A stretch of 64,000 bases of DNA. It comes from Ruminococcus sp. GTDB taxonomy: Bacteria; Bacillota; Clostridia; Lachnospirales; Lachnospiraceae. A model generated the notes under the pieces. It searched no databases and was not told the DNA's origin. It worked only from the letters and a program-made list of their open reading frames with translations. Location: the NCBI GenBank assembly GCA_013911065.1, contig JACERV010000014.1, positions 50,482-114,481 of the forward strand, given 5' to 3'. The first letter of the stretch is position 1. Every line of letters starts with the position of its first letter. The translations under genes were made by a program, and so were the position numbers. This document shows, piece by piece, positions 52,929-61,859 of this stretch.

Positions 52929-53690
52929 ATGGAGCTTATAAGAATAACACATAATAATCTTGATCAGGAGCATATCTGCTGTGCTATAGCAAACAATAAA
53001 GATAGTCAAGTAATGTCTAAAAAAGCTTGGTTAAAAGAAAGGCTTGATGAAGGTCTTGTATTCTTAAAATGTAATGTTCGGGGGAAATGTTTTATTGAGT
53101 ATATCCCTGCCGAACACGCTTGGATACCGATTGAAGCAAACGGCTATATGTATATTAACTGTTTGTGGGTAGCTGGACAATTCAAAGGGCATGGCTACTC
53201 AAATTTTTTGCTGGACGAATGTATAAAAGACAGCAGAGCCAAAGGTAAAAAAGGACTTGTTATCTTATCTTCAAAAAAGAAAATGGGATTTCTTTCAGAT
53301 TCTAAATATATGAAATATAAAGGCTTTGAAACTATTGATATGGCAAGCCCGTATTTTGAGCTAATGTATCTGCCATTTGAAAAAAATGCCGTGAAACCCT
53401 GCTTTAAATATTCTGTGAAGGAAACAGCCCACCGGGATATGCAGGACAGCTTTACATTATACTTTACCAGTCAGTGCCCTTTTACAGCAAAGTATGTACC
53501 GCTTCTTGAAGAAATGGCAAAAGAAAGAAATGTTAATTTTCAGGCAGTTCATATTCAAACAAGAGAACAAGCTCAAAATGTACCTACTCCATTTACAACA
53601 TTTTCTCTGTTTTATAATGGAGAGTTTATAACCCATGAAATACTATCAGAAAAGAAATTTGAGAAAATCCTTGCAAGTAAAGGCCTATAA
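52929..53690 (+). CDS. GNAT N-acetyltransferase with C-terminal YoaP domain
   Basis: A 253-residue protein: GNAT domain (about 1-155, MYINCLWVAGQFKGHGYSNFLLDECI with acetyl-CoA loop) followed by a thioredoxin-like/YoaP tail (about 170-253, SFTLYFTSQCPFTAKYVPLLEEMA with a single cysteine, and FTTFSLFYNGEFITHEILSEKKFEKIL). It resembles Bacillus YoaP. Substrate unknown. GGAGGCGATAGC precedes the ATG at 52929; the longer frame from 52887 is rejected. Confidence 0.82.
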   Translation: MELIRITHNNLDQEHICCAIANNKDSQVMSKKAWLKERLDEGLVFLKCNVRGKCFIEYIPAEHAWIPIEANGYMYINCLWVAGQFKGHGYSNFLLDECIKDSRAKGKKGLVILSSKKKMGFLSDSKYMKYKGFETIDMASPYFELMYLPFEKNAVKPCFKYSVKETAHRDMQDSFTLYFTSQCPFTAKYVPLLEEMAKERNVNFQAVHIQTREQAQNVPTPFTTFSLFYNGEFITHEILSEKKFEKILASKGL

Positions 53691-53739
53691 AATTCAATTC
53701 AAGTATAGGAGTGAAACTAATATATGGAGGAGCATACAT

Positions 53740-54459
53740 ATGGATAGAATACTTGTAGTGGAAGACGATGCCATATTAAATACTGGACTGTGCTATAATC
53801 TGCGGGAAGCTGGCTATGATCCGGTCCCAGTACAATCTATAGAGGATGCAAGGTGCGCATATTCGGAAAAGGAATATGCGCTTATTTTGTTGGATGTAAA
53901 CCTGCCAGATGGGAACGGGCTTGATTTTGCACGCATACTGCGTCGGACGGAGGCAGTTCCGGTACTAATACTGACAGCAAGGGATATGGATCAGGAAGTT
54001 ATGGAGGGATTCGATGCTGGGGCGGACGATTATATCACTAAGCCTTTCAATATGGAAATTCTGATCCGGCGGGTGCGCGCTGTGCTTAGAAGACGGGAAA
54101 TCCAGAGCAGCTTCGATAATGGCACTGAGAAGGAAATACTTTCTTCCAGGAGCCTGATACTGTGCGGAAATCTGGAAATTGACACGGAAGGTTATACGGT
54201 AAAGAAAAGCGGAAGTTCTCTGAAGCTCACGCCGACAGAAATTAAGCTTCTGTTTAAACTTTGTCAGAATCCGGGGAGAGTGCTCACGCGGAATATTCTT
54301 TTAGGGGAAATCTGGGATGCACAGGGAAATTATGTGGATGAGCATGCCCTGACAGTTCAGATGAGCCGGCTGAAACAGAAACTGGCGGATAGCGAATACA
54401 CCTATATCAAAACAGTTTACGGCATGGGATATCAGTGGATTGGAGAGAGGGAGGATTAG
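53740..54459 (+). CDS. OmpR-family response regulator
   Basis: A 239-residue regulator: receiver domain with EDD at 8-10 and phosphoacceptor D52 (LLDVNLPDGNG), GADDYITKPFNMEILIRRVRAVLRR, then a winged-helix domain (LKLTPTEIKLLFKLCQNPGRVLTRNILL, YVDEHALTVQMSRLKQKL, YIKTVYGMGYQW). GGAGGAGC precedes the ATG at 53740. It is followed by a kinase and an ABC pair, the usual arrangement for antimicrobial-peptide sensing modules in Firmicutes. Confidence 0.93.
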   Translation: MDRILVVEDDAILNTGLCYNLREAGYDPVPVQSIEDARCAYSEKEYALILLDVNLPDGNGLDFARILRRTEAVPVLILTARDMDQEVMEGFDAGADDYITKPFNMEILIRRVRAVLRRREIQSSFDNGTEKEILSSRSLILCGNLEIDTEGYTVKKSGSSLKLTPTEIKLLFKLCQNPGRVLTRNILLGEIWDAQGNYVDEHALTVQMSRLKQKLADSEYTYIKTVYGMGYQWIGERED

Positions 54460-54460
54460 T

Positions 54461-55399
54461 GTGGATACAGGAATAATTGTAGGAGCTGTTGTTGCTGTGG
54501 GTCTCAGTATGGTCTTCTGGTATGGAACATGGAGATATATGCGCAGAAAATTTGTGCGGTATACACAGGAGATGGAAGAGATGATTCGCCGGATTCAGAA
54601 AGGTGAATACCTGAACAAGGAAATGCTTTATAATGAGACACTTTCTTCAAAAACGAAGCAGGAGCTTCTGCGTCTGTCGGATATCTGCCGGAATGAGCGG
54701 GAAAGCAGCTTAAGACAGAAACAGGAAATCCAGCAGATGGTTTCTGACATTTCACATCAGCTCAAGACACCGATTGCCAATATCGTTATGTATCAGGATA
54801 TGCTTCTTTCACGGAAATCCAGTAATCAGAAAAGACCGGGTGAAGAAGAAAACTGGCTTCGAATCATGCAGAGTCAGGTGAAGAAGCTGGATTTTCTGGT
54901 GCAGGCCCTGCTGAAAATGTCACGACTGGAAAGTTCTATGATTACGCTGAAGTTGCAGGAAGAGAACCTGTACCAGTGTATTGCAGAAGCGGTGGCGCAG
55001 GTTACGCGGAAAGCGAAGGAAAAATCTCTTGATATACAGGTGGAGTGCCCGGAAGAAACTTATCTCCCGTTGGACATGAAGTGGATGGCAGAAGCAATTG
55101 GTAATGTGCTGGACAATGCAGTGAAATATTCACCGAATAGCGGAAAGATTACCATCACGGTGAGCAAATTGGAACTTTTTGTACGAGTGGATATCTGTGA
55201 TGAAGGTCCCGGAATCGAGGAGAAACATTATGCGGATATTTTTAAACGGTTCTGGAGGGCACCCGGTATGCACAAGGAAGAGGGGGTGGGAATCGGATTG
55301 TATCTGACCAGGGAAATATTGACACGGCAGGGGGGATACTGCAGGGTGAATACGGCAGAAAGCGGAGGAAGCTGTTTTTCACTTTATCTGCCGGGATAA
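54461..55399 (+). CDS. sensor histidine kinase, single N-terminal membrane helix
   Basis: A 312-residue kinase. One helix (about 4-23) is followed directly by the cytoplasmic part, with no extracellular sensor domain. H99 lies in VSDISHQLKTPIANIVMYQD; the ATPase part has IGNVLDNAVKYSP, DEGPGIEEKHY, and GVGIGLYLTREIL. The GTG start has GAGGGAGG six bases upstream and lies two bases after the regulator stop. A kinase without its own sensor suggests that the ABC transporter encoded next acts as the sensor, as in Bce-type modules. Confidence 0.9.
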   Translation: MDTGIIVGAVVAVGLSMVFWYGTWRYMRRKFVRYTQEMEEMIRRIQKGEYLNKEMLYNETLSSKTKQELLRLSDICRNERESSLRQKQEIQQMVSDISHQLKTPIANIVMYQDMLLSRKSSNQKRPGEEENWLRIMQSQVKKLDFLVQALLKMSRLESSMITLKLQEENLYQCIAEAVAQVTRKAKEKSLDIQVECPEETYLPLDMKWMAEAIGNVLDNAVKYSPNSGKITITVSKLELFVRVDICDEGPGIEEKHYADIFKRFWRAPGMHKEEGVGIGLYLTREILTRQGGYCRVNTAESGGSCFSLYLPG

Positions 55400-55452
55400 A
55401 GATTCCCGGGATTTACACTTAAACGTATAGCATTGTAAAAAGAAATGATTAG

Positions 55453-55497
55453 AAAGTTTCAAGAATCTTCAGTAAGTTGAGAGGTTTTTGAAACTTT
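55453..55497. promoter_or_regulatory. inverted repeat upstream of the ABC pair
   Basis: AAAGTTTCAA (55453-55462) and TTGAAACTTT (55488-55497) are perfect 10-bp arms separated by 25 bases, 44 bases before the ABC start. It is a candidate response-regulator site or mRNA hairpin. Confidence 0.4.
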
Positions 55498-55541
55498 TTG
55501 TTGTTAAGATAGAGACAGAAGAAAAGAGAGGAGCAGATGAC

Positions 55542-56222
55542 ATGAGTATCTTAAAAACGAGAAATCTGAAAAAATATTATGGTGGAGAGCCAAATATGGT
55601 AAAAGCATTAGATGGGATAAATCTGGAAATTGAAGATGGAGAATTCGTAGCGGTGGTCGGAACCAGCGGCAGCGGAAAATCAACGCTCCTTCATATGCTG
55701 GGGGGATTGGATAATCCTACGGAAGGGATTGTCACCATAGCGGGAAATGATATTTCCAAAATGAATCAGGAAAATCTGACGGTTTTCCGCAGACGTCAGA
55801 TTGGATTCATTTTCCAGAACTATAATCTGGTTCCGATGCTGAATGTGTATGAGAATATGGTGCTTCCACTGGAGCTTGATGGTAAAAGGAAGGATGCCCG
55901 TTATCTGCAGCAGATTATCACGATGCTTGGGCTTGAAGAAAAGTTAAAAAATATGCCGAACCAGCTTTCAGGCGGACAGCAGCAAAGGGTGGCAATTGGA
56001 AGGGCACTGGCGGGCAAACCGGCTATCATCCTTGCTGACGAGCCGACTGGGAATCTGGACTCAAAGACCAGTCAGGATGTGTTGGGGCTCCTGAAAATGA
56101 CCAGCAGCAAATTTCATCAGACGATTGTGATGATTACGCATAATGAAGAGATTGCTCAGCTTGCGGACCGGAGAATCCGCATTGAAGATGGCAGAATCGT
56201 AGAAGGAAGGTGGCAGGAATAA
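55542..56222 (+). CDS. ABC transporter ATP-binding protein (MacB/BceA type)
   Basis: A 226-residue ATPase: Walker [18 protein letters not shown]-loop [20 protein letters not shown], signature [16 protein letters not shown], Walker [17 protein letters not shown], and the switch His in [22 protein letters not shown]. This is the class that partners FtsX-type permeases. GAGGAGCAGATGAC precedes the ATG at 55542. Its stop codon overlaps the permease start (TAATG). Confidence 0.93.
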   Translation: MSILKTRNLKKYYGGEPNMVKALDGINLEIEDGEFVAVVGTSGSGKSTLLHMLGGLDNPTEGIVTIAGNDISKMNQENLTVFRRRQIGFIFQNYNLVPMLNVYENMVLPLELDGKRKDARYLQQIITMLGLEEKLKNMPNQLSGGQQQRVAIGRALAGKPAIILADEPTGNLDSKTSQDVLGLLKMTSSKFHQTIVMITHNEEIAQLADRRIRIEDGRIVEGRWQE

Positions 56223-58741
56223 TGAAACTGGATGAAAATAATAACCGGAATATCATTTTGCATCTGGCAAAAAGCAGTGTAAATAACAGCAGATTGCGGA
56301 ATTTCTTTACGGTATTTGCCATTGTGCTTTCGGTCAGCCTGCTGATGACCATGGGAACCTATACCTTGGGAATAGAGACTGCCATGCAGCGCCAGGTGTC
56401 AGATATGCAGCAGGTGAGATATGAGGTAATTGATAAAACGGAAGCCAAAAAGATGGCGGAAGAAGGGGATATAAGTTATCTGCTTTTGATAAAGCAAGGG
56501 GTGGGAATTGAGCTTGGCAACAAAATACTTCTTCCGTCCTATTATGCACAGGATACGCTGAAAGGGAAGAGGAGTGAGGTGAAGCTTTCCGAAATCGAAA
56601 AGGATGGGACATTCCCGGCAAAATATGAGGAAGCAGTGGTTACGAGAGAGTACTGCGAGTTGATGGGAATTACTCCAAAGGTCGGGACGTCTTTTCCTAT
56701 TACGGGGATTGATGGTGTTCAGGAAGAGTTTGTTATCTCAGGAATTCTGGAGGGAAGCTGGAAATCATCTGGTATGTATCCGGTCCTTTTCTCAGAGCGT
56801 TATGCTGAAGAAGGACGTCTTCTGAAAGATATTCCTTACAGCGCGCTTGTAAAATTGGCAGGCGGAGAAAAAATGCGTCAGGATGCATTTGAGGATAGGA
56901 TTGTGAGGCTTGGAGCGGACTACGGAGTAAAACACAAAGATGTGAATCCAAACAACTATTTTACCGGAACATTGAAGGGAGACACAATACTGGCGCAGCA
57001 GCGCATTGTTACGGCAGCAGTCGGAATCGGAATCTTATTTGTGAGCGTATTGGTGATTTACAGTGTTTTTTATCTTTCGGTTATCGGGAGAACCAGGCAA
57101 TTCGGGCAGCTGAGAACGCTGGGTATGACGAAGAAACAGATCCGGAAAATGGTGAGACGGGAAGGGATGTTCCTAAGTCTGATTGGTATTCCTATTGGGC
57201 TTCTGACAGGAGGAATAGTCGCTTATTTTCTAAAACCGGCAGGCTGGGATTGGACACGAACGTTAGTAATGGCAGTCGTTGTAATTATAGCGGATGTGAT
57301 TACTGTCCAGATTTCCCTGGCAAAACCGGCAGCTCTTGCATCAGGAATTTCGCCTATTGAGGCGGCGAAATTTACAGGGAATGTGGATACTGGAAAAGTC
57401 AAGTCAGAAAAATACGGGACAAAAAGAACCGCCAGAAAAGGACATGGTCATAAACAAGGTGCTGTACGTCCGGCAGTTTCCGGAAAGCTGAAAAGAAAAT
57501 TATCGCCATTTGGAATGGCACGAATCAGTGCGGGGCAGAACCGGAAAAAGACATTCCTTACCATGTTTTCGCTCGGCGTGGGCGGTGTGCTCTTTATGCT
57601 TGCTGCCACATTTGTGGTATCCGTGAGTCTGGAAGAATATTCAAGACAAAGCACATTCGAAAAAGGAGAATATGCAATCACTTTGTCAGACAATGCAGCA
57701 GAAACTTCGGGGCGTGGATTGTCCGGTGTACAGATGGATAATCCACTGAATAAGGAATTTGTAGACGGGATTCTTTCCGTTGATGGAGTAAAAAAAGTAT
57801 ATGAATATCAGAGAATGGAAATGAAGTGGGAGGCAAACGGAGAAGCAGAGCGGGATTATGTCACGGGATTTGACAGGGTATTATTTGGAAGAATCCAAGA
57901 AAAATACATGAAACATGATTCTGAGGTAAGGAGCTTGAATTATGATAAAATGGTGGAAAATCAACAGATACTGATCTTAAGCAATCAGACAGTGGAAGAA
58001 GTTTTTGGGTGGAAATTCAAAATTGGAGATAAAGTAAAAATGGCATTCGATAATGGCCGCCAAACGATAGAAAAGGAGTATACAGTGGCAGGATTTATCA
58101 AGGATTCTGATTATTATAGTGAGAATGTGATAAATGGATGGTTTCAGATGCCGCAGGAACTTCTGGATGAGGTCAGCGGAGGTTTGAATTTAAATGATAC
58201 GATTGTCGTGAGTACAGATGAATCAAAAGAGAAATCCATCACTCCGGCGATAAAGTCTTTGGTGCAGGAGAATCCAAATTTGATCCTGTTTACACTGAAA
58301 GAGCAGCGTGAGCAGGATAAGAGCTCATTTACTCTTCTGTATGCAGTTATTTTAGGCTTGAGCATGTTCATCATTGGATTCAGCATGTTGAATCTTCTGA
58401 ATACATTAATTACCAATATTATCACCAGAAAACAGGAATTTGCCATGTTAGAGTCTGTAGGAATGAGCCGCCGGCAGCTTAATCGGATGGTGAGTGTGGA
58501 AGGTCTGATTCTTTCGGCTGGAAATGCAGTGATGACACTGATTGCCGGTACGGCTGCAGGGTACGCAGGAGTGATGATACTGCGGGGATTTTCAGCGAAA
58601 TATATGCATTATCATTTTCCGGGCTGGTTTTATCTGGGATATATAGTAGTTTTGATTATTGTACCCCTTGTAGTCACGTCGGTGATGCTGCGTGGGTTTG
58701 AACGGCAGGCTTTGACGGAGAGGCTGAGAGTGGAAGATTAG
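56222..58741 (+). CDS. ABC transporter permease with two FtsX domains
   Basis: An 839-residue membrane protein. One helix near 28-50 is followed by a large extracellular region (to ~255), three helices (about 265-370) forming the first FtsX domain, a basic cytoplasmic stretch (KYGTKRTARKGHGHKQ), a further helix (about 455-480), a second extracellular region, and a final FtsX domain of three helices. Repeated motifs are RQFGQLRTLGMTKKQIRKMV and KQEFAMLESVGMSRRQLNRMV. With the ATPase and two-component pair, it most likely exports or removes envelope-active compounds; the cargo is unknown. Confidence 0.9.
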   Translation: MKLDENNNRNIILHLAKSSVNNSRLRNFFTVFAIVLSVSLLMTMGTYTLGIETAMQRQVSDMQQVRYEVIDKTEAKKMAEEGDISYLLLIKQGVGIELGNKILLPSYYAQDTLKGKRSEVKLSEIEKDGTFPAKYEEAVVTREYCELMGITPKVGTSFPITGIDGVQEEFVISGILEGSWKSSGMYPVLFSERYAEEGRLLKDIPYSALVKLAGGEKMRQDAFEDRIVRLGADYGVKHKDVNPNNYFTGTLKGDTILAQQRIVTAAVGIGILFVSVLVIYSVFYLSVIGRTRQFGQLRTLGMTKKQIRKMVRREGMFLSLIGIPIGLLTGGIVAYFLKPAGWDWTRTLVMAVVVIIADVITVQISLAKPAALASGISPIEAAKFTGNVDTGKVKSEKYGTKRTARKGHGHKQGAVRPAVSGKLKRKLSPFGMARISAGQNRKKTFLTMFSLGVGGVLFMLAATFVVSVSLEEYSRQSTFEKGEYAITLSDNAAETSGRGLSGVQMDNPLNKEFVDGILSVDGVKKVYEYQRMEMKWEANGEAERDYVTGFDRVLFGRIQEKYMKHDSEVRSLNYDKMVENQQILILSNQTVEEVFGWKFKIGDKVKMAFDNGRQTIEKEYTVAGFIKDSDYYSENVINGWFQMPQELLDEVSGGLNLNDTIVVSTDESKEKSITPAIKSLVQENPNLILFTLKEQREQDKSSFTLLYAVILGLSMFIIGFSMLNLLNTLITNIITRKQEFAMLESVGMSRRQLNRMVSVEGLILSAGNAVMTLIAGTAAGYAGVMILRGFSAKYMHYHFPGWFYLGYIVVLIIVPLVVTSVMLRGFERQALTERLRVED

Positions 58742-58856
58742 TTGCTGCAAACCGTGTGCTGCTTGACTAATCAAATGACAGCAAGTAAAATCAAGCAATA
58801 ATTTCTCTGTTTCTTTATAATAAATGTAGGGTGGTTGAAACGAGGTGAATGGACGA

Positions 58857-59855
58857 ATGTACGAGTGGCAAAAACAAATTCAGGTAATCGTTGATGAGAT
58901 TGACAGATGTATTAAAAATTACAATGATGAAGCCTTAACACTGCGCTTTCTTTCCTGCAAGTTGGGTTACTCTGAATTTCATACAACAAGAAAATTTAAA
59001 GAAATATCGGGTATACAGTTTAGAGATTATTTGCGGCATAGAAAGTTAGCTTTTGCATTAAAAGAGGTTAGAGATAGTGATAAGAGCCTTTTGGATATTG
59101 CTTTTGATTATGGGTTTTCATCACATGAGGCTTTTACCAGAGCTTTCAAGGGAACATATGGTGTAACACCAAGTGAGTATCGAAAGAATCCTAAACCTGT
59201 CGTTCTCCGTACAAAAATCAGCCCTTTTGACCGCTACTTTTTAGGATTGGGAGAGATTGGTATGATTAAATCTGCAGACGGTGTAAAAAATTATTTTGTA
59301 ACTATACCTGCACACAAATTTTTACACATTAAAAACTATGAGAGTAACGGATATTGGGATTTTTGGCAAAAGCAAAACCTTATTCCGGGACAAGACCAAG
59401 AAACAATTTGCGGTTTGCTTGACAGTATCAAGGGGAAATTGGACGATGACGGCGGAAATGAAGCTAATTGCGGAAGCGGTCAGATTATGGCATATATGAA
59501 TGACCCGAACGGTAGACTTTGTGATTGGGGTATTTCTCGCACAGAATGTTGGGGGGTACGGCTTCCTTTCGATTATGCCGGGGAAGTGCCGCCGCAAATG
59601 CTCATAGTGGATATTCCTGAAGCCGAGTATATTGTGTTTGAACATGGGACATTTGATTATGAACAGGAAAACAGCAGTGTAGAAGAAAAAATTGAAACGG
59701 CAATGGCAGCTTTCGATTACTCCGGCAATGGTTACTGTCTTGATACTTCCCCTGGTAGAATAATTTACTTTTATTATGATCCCGAACAGTATTTTAAGTA
59801 TATCAGACCAGTACAAAAGCTAGGTAAAATCGACGATACGCCCAACGGTAAATAA
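58857..59855 (+). CDS. AraC-family regulator with GyrI-like effector-binding domain
   Basis: A 332-residue protein: N-terminal AraC double helix-turn-helix (about 8-108, LTLRFLSCKLGYSEFHTTRKF, LLDIAFDYGFSSHEAFTRAFKGTYGVTPSEYR), then a C-terminal GyrI/AraC effector-binding domain (about 150-325, VTIPAHKFLHIKNYES, WGVRLPFDYAG, EYIVFEHGTFDYE). Such proteins sense small molecules or peptide drugs. The start at 58857 is preferred over a GTG at 58845 because the GAGG element is too close to the latter, but this is not certain. Confidence 0.85.
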   Translation: MYEWQKQIQVIVDEIDRCIKNYNDEALTLRFLSCKLGYSEFHTTRKFKEISGIQFRDYLRHRKLAFALKEVRDSDKSLLDIAFDYGFSSHEAFTRAFKGTYGVTPSEYRKNPKPVVLRTKISPFDRYFLGLGEIGMIKSADGVKNYFVTIPAHKFLHIKNYESNGYWDFWQKQNLIPGQDQETICGLLDSIKGKLDDDGGNEANCGSGQIMAYMNDPNGRLCDWGISRTECWGVRLPFDYAGEVPPQMLIVDIPEAEYIVFEHGTFDYEQENSSVEEKIETAMAAFDYSGNGYCLDTSPGRIIYFYYDPEQYFKYIRPVQKLGKIDDTPNGK

Positions 59856-60181
59856 AAAACTGTTGTTGCGGCAGCTGAATAGCTATGTGCCAAAAGATAA
59901 TACAACGAGCCAAACGGCGGTTTTGAAATCAGATTGATAATCAAAGCCGCCGTTTTCCTTTTTCAAAAATGGGTTCTCGGAGAGTGTATTAAAATCGCCC
60001 ATTATGTATAAGCGATAAACTCCCATTTCAATATTGAATTAAGAACCTAAGTAAGGAGATAAGAACAGTTGTTTTCCTATGGTAGACTGTGGTATACTGT
60101 ATGCTGTGTAAATAAATATAAAGATGCCGGGACTTTACAGTAAAATGGCAGTAAAATAGAAATAACTGAGGTTTATAAAGG
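59856..60181. other. intergenic region with terminator and promoter
   Basis: Contains a terminator: ACGGCGG and CCGCCGT arms, with TTTTGA/TCAAAG extending the stem, followed by TTTTCCTTTTT (59913-59963). A promoter-like TTGTTT (60069-60074), 18-base spacer, TATACT (60093-60098) precedes the methyltransferase gene. No other gene is seen. Confidence 0.6.
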
Positions 60182-60967
60182 ATGAAAGATTATAAGGATT
60201 CCAATGCATATGGCAATTTCGCGGCTGTGTATGATACATTCATGGATAATATTCCCTATGGAAAATGGGGAGCGTATCTGCACGGGCTTTTAAACGAATA
60301 TGGTATTGAAGATGGTCTGGTTTTGGATTTGGGCTGTGGGACAGGCTCCATGACGGAATTGCTGGCTTCTCTGGGATATGACATGATTGGAGTGGACAGC
60401 TCCGTGGATATGCTGGAGATTGCTTTAGAGAAAAAAGAAAAGTCCGGGCATGATATTTTATATCTGCAGCAGGATATGAGGGAGTTTGAACTATATGGGA
60501 CGGTACGGGCAGTTGTCAGTATCTGTGACTCCCTGAATTATATTACAGAGCCGGAAGAGCTGGGGCAGGTGTTTCACTGGGTAAATAATTATTTAGATAT
60601 GGACGGGGTTTTTATTTTTGATTTTAACACAGAATATAAATACCGGGAGATTCTGGGGGACCGTACCATTGCGGAAAACAGGGAAGATTGTAGTTTTATC
60701 TGGGATAATTATTATTATGAAGAAGAACGGATTAACGAGTATGAGCTGAGTCTTTTTCTAAAAGATGAAACGTTCGCTTGTGACGGCGGGGAAATATATC
60801 GGAAATATCAGGAGACCCATTTCCAGCGGGGATATACCCTGGCAGAAATGAAGGAACTGGTCCAGTCGGCAGGAATGCGCTTTTTTGCGGCGTACGATGC
60901 ATTTACCAGGGAAGAGCCTTCTGATACGAGCGAAAGAATTTATGTGATAGCGGGAAAAGGAGAATAA
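60182..60967 (+). CDS. class I SAM-dependent methyltransferase
   Basis: A 261-residue methyltransferase with motif I VLDLGCGTGSMTELLASLGYDMIGVDSS, acidic post-I residue, and motif II-like VRAVVSICDSLNYI, then FIFDFNTEYKYRE. The family is common next to hslO in clostridia; substrate unknown. It ends two bases before the hslO ATG, and both are probably one operon with nadE. Confidence 0.9.
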   Translation: MKDYKDSNAYGNFAAVYDTFMDNIPYGKWGAYLHGLLNEYGIEDGLVLDLGCGTGSMTELLASLGYDMIGVDSSVDMLEIALEKKEKSGHDILYLQQDMREFELYGTVRAVVSICDSLNYITEPEELGQVFHWVNNYLDMDGVFIFDFNTEYKYREILGDRTIAENREDCSFIWDNYYYEEERINEYELSLFLKDETFACDGGEIYRKYQETHFQRGYTLAEMKELVQSAGMRFFAAYDAFTREEPSDTSERIYVIAGKGE

Positions 60968-60969
60968 TC

Positions 60970-61845
60970 ATGGCAGATTATATTGTAAGAGCAACGGCGG
61001 CGAATACACAGATTCGTGCATTTGCGGCGATAACAACAGAGCTTGTGGAGCAGGCAAGACAGCACCATGAAACAAGTCCGGTGGCTACAGCGGCCCTGGG
61101 GCGGCTTCTGACGGGGGGAGTAATGATGGGGAGCATGATGAAGAATCCCCAGGATTGTCTGACGCTGCAGGTGAAGTGCGGAGGGCCTATTGGAGGATTG
61201 ACGGTAACCGCGGACAGTCAGGGAAACGTAAAGGGATATGTGAATAACCCGGATGTTATCCTTCCTCCGAAAAATGGAAAGCTGGATGTGGGAGGTGCCC
61301 TTGGCCCGGGTTTTTTAAATGTCATAAAAGACATGGGACTGAAAGAGCCTTACTCTGGACAGACAATTTTGCAGACAGGAGAGATTGCCGAGGATCTCAC
61401 ATATTATTTTGCTACATCTGAGCAGGTGCCTTCTTCAGTGGGGCTTGGAGTCCTGATGGAGAAAAATAATACAGTCAGATGTGCGGGTGGCTTTATTGTA
61501 CAGGTTATGCCTTTTATTGAGGATGAGGTGCTGGATAAGCTGGAGGAGAATATTCAGAAAATCCAGTCTGTGACTGCCATGCTGGACAATGGTCATAGTG
61601 CGGAAGAAATGCTCGGACAGGTTTTAGAAGGGCTGGATGTAGAGATTGTAGATACATTTCCTGTACAGTTTTCCTGCAACTGTTCCAAAGAGCGTATTGA
61701 GAAAGTGATTATCAGTATCGGGAAGAAAGATATCCAGTCTATGATTGATGACGGAGAGGATATTGAAGTGAAGTGCCATTTTTGTAATACCGCGTATCAA
61801 TATAGTGTTGACGAATTAAAAGAGCTTTTAAAAAGGAGCAGGTAA
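60970..61845 (+). CDS. hslO: redox-regulated chaperone Hsp33
   Basis: A 291-residue holdase activated by oxidation. Family landmarks are HHETSPVATAALGRLLTGGVMMG, LQVKCGGPIGGLTV, and SSVGLGVLMEKNNTV. The redox switch is intact: CNC (SCNCSKERIEKV) and CxxC (KCHFCNTAYQYS), with four zinc-binding cysteines. AAAAGGAG precedes the ATG. Confidence 0.96.
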   Translation: MADYIVRATAANTQIRAFAAITTELVEQARQHHETSPVATAALGRLLTGGVMMGSMMKNPQDCLTLQVKCGGPIGGLTVTADSQGNVKGYVNNPDVILPPKNGKLDVGGALGPGFLNVIKDMGLKEPYSGQTILQTGEIAEDLTYYFATSEQVPSSVGLGVLMEKNNTVRCAGGFIVQVMPFIEDEVLDKLEENIQKIQSVTAMLDNGHSAEEMLGQVLEGLDVEIVDTFPVQFSCNCSKERIEKVIISIGKKDIQSMIDDGEDIEVKCHFCNTAYQYSVDELKELLKRSR

Positions 61846-61859
61846 GTAGGAGGGCGGAT

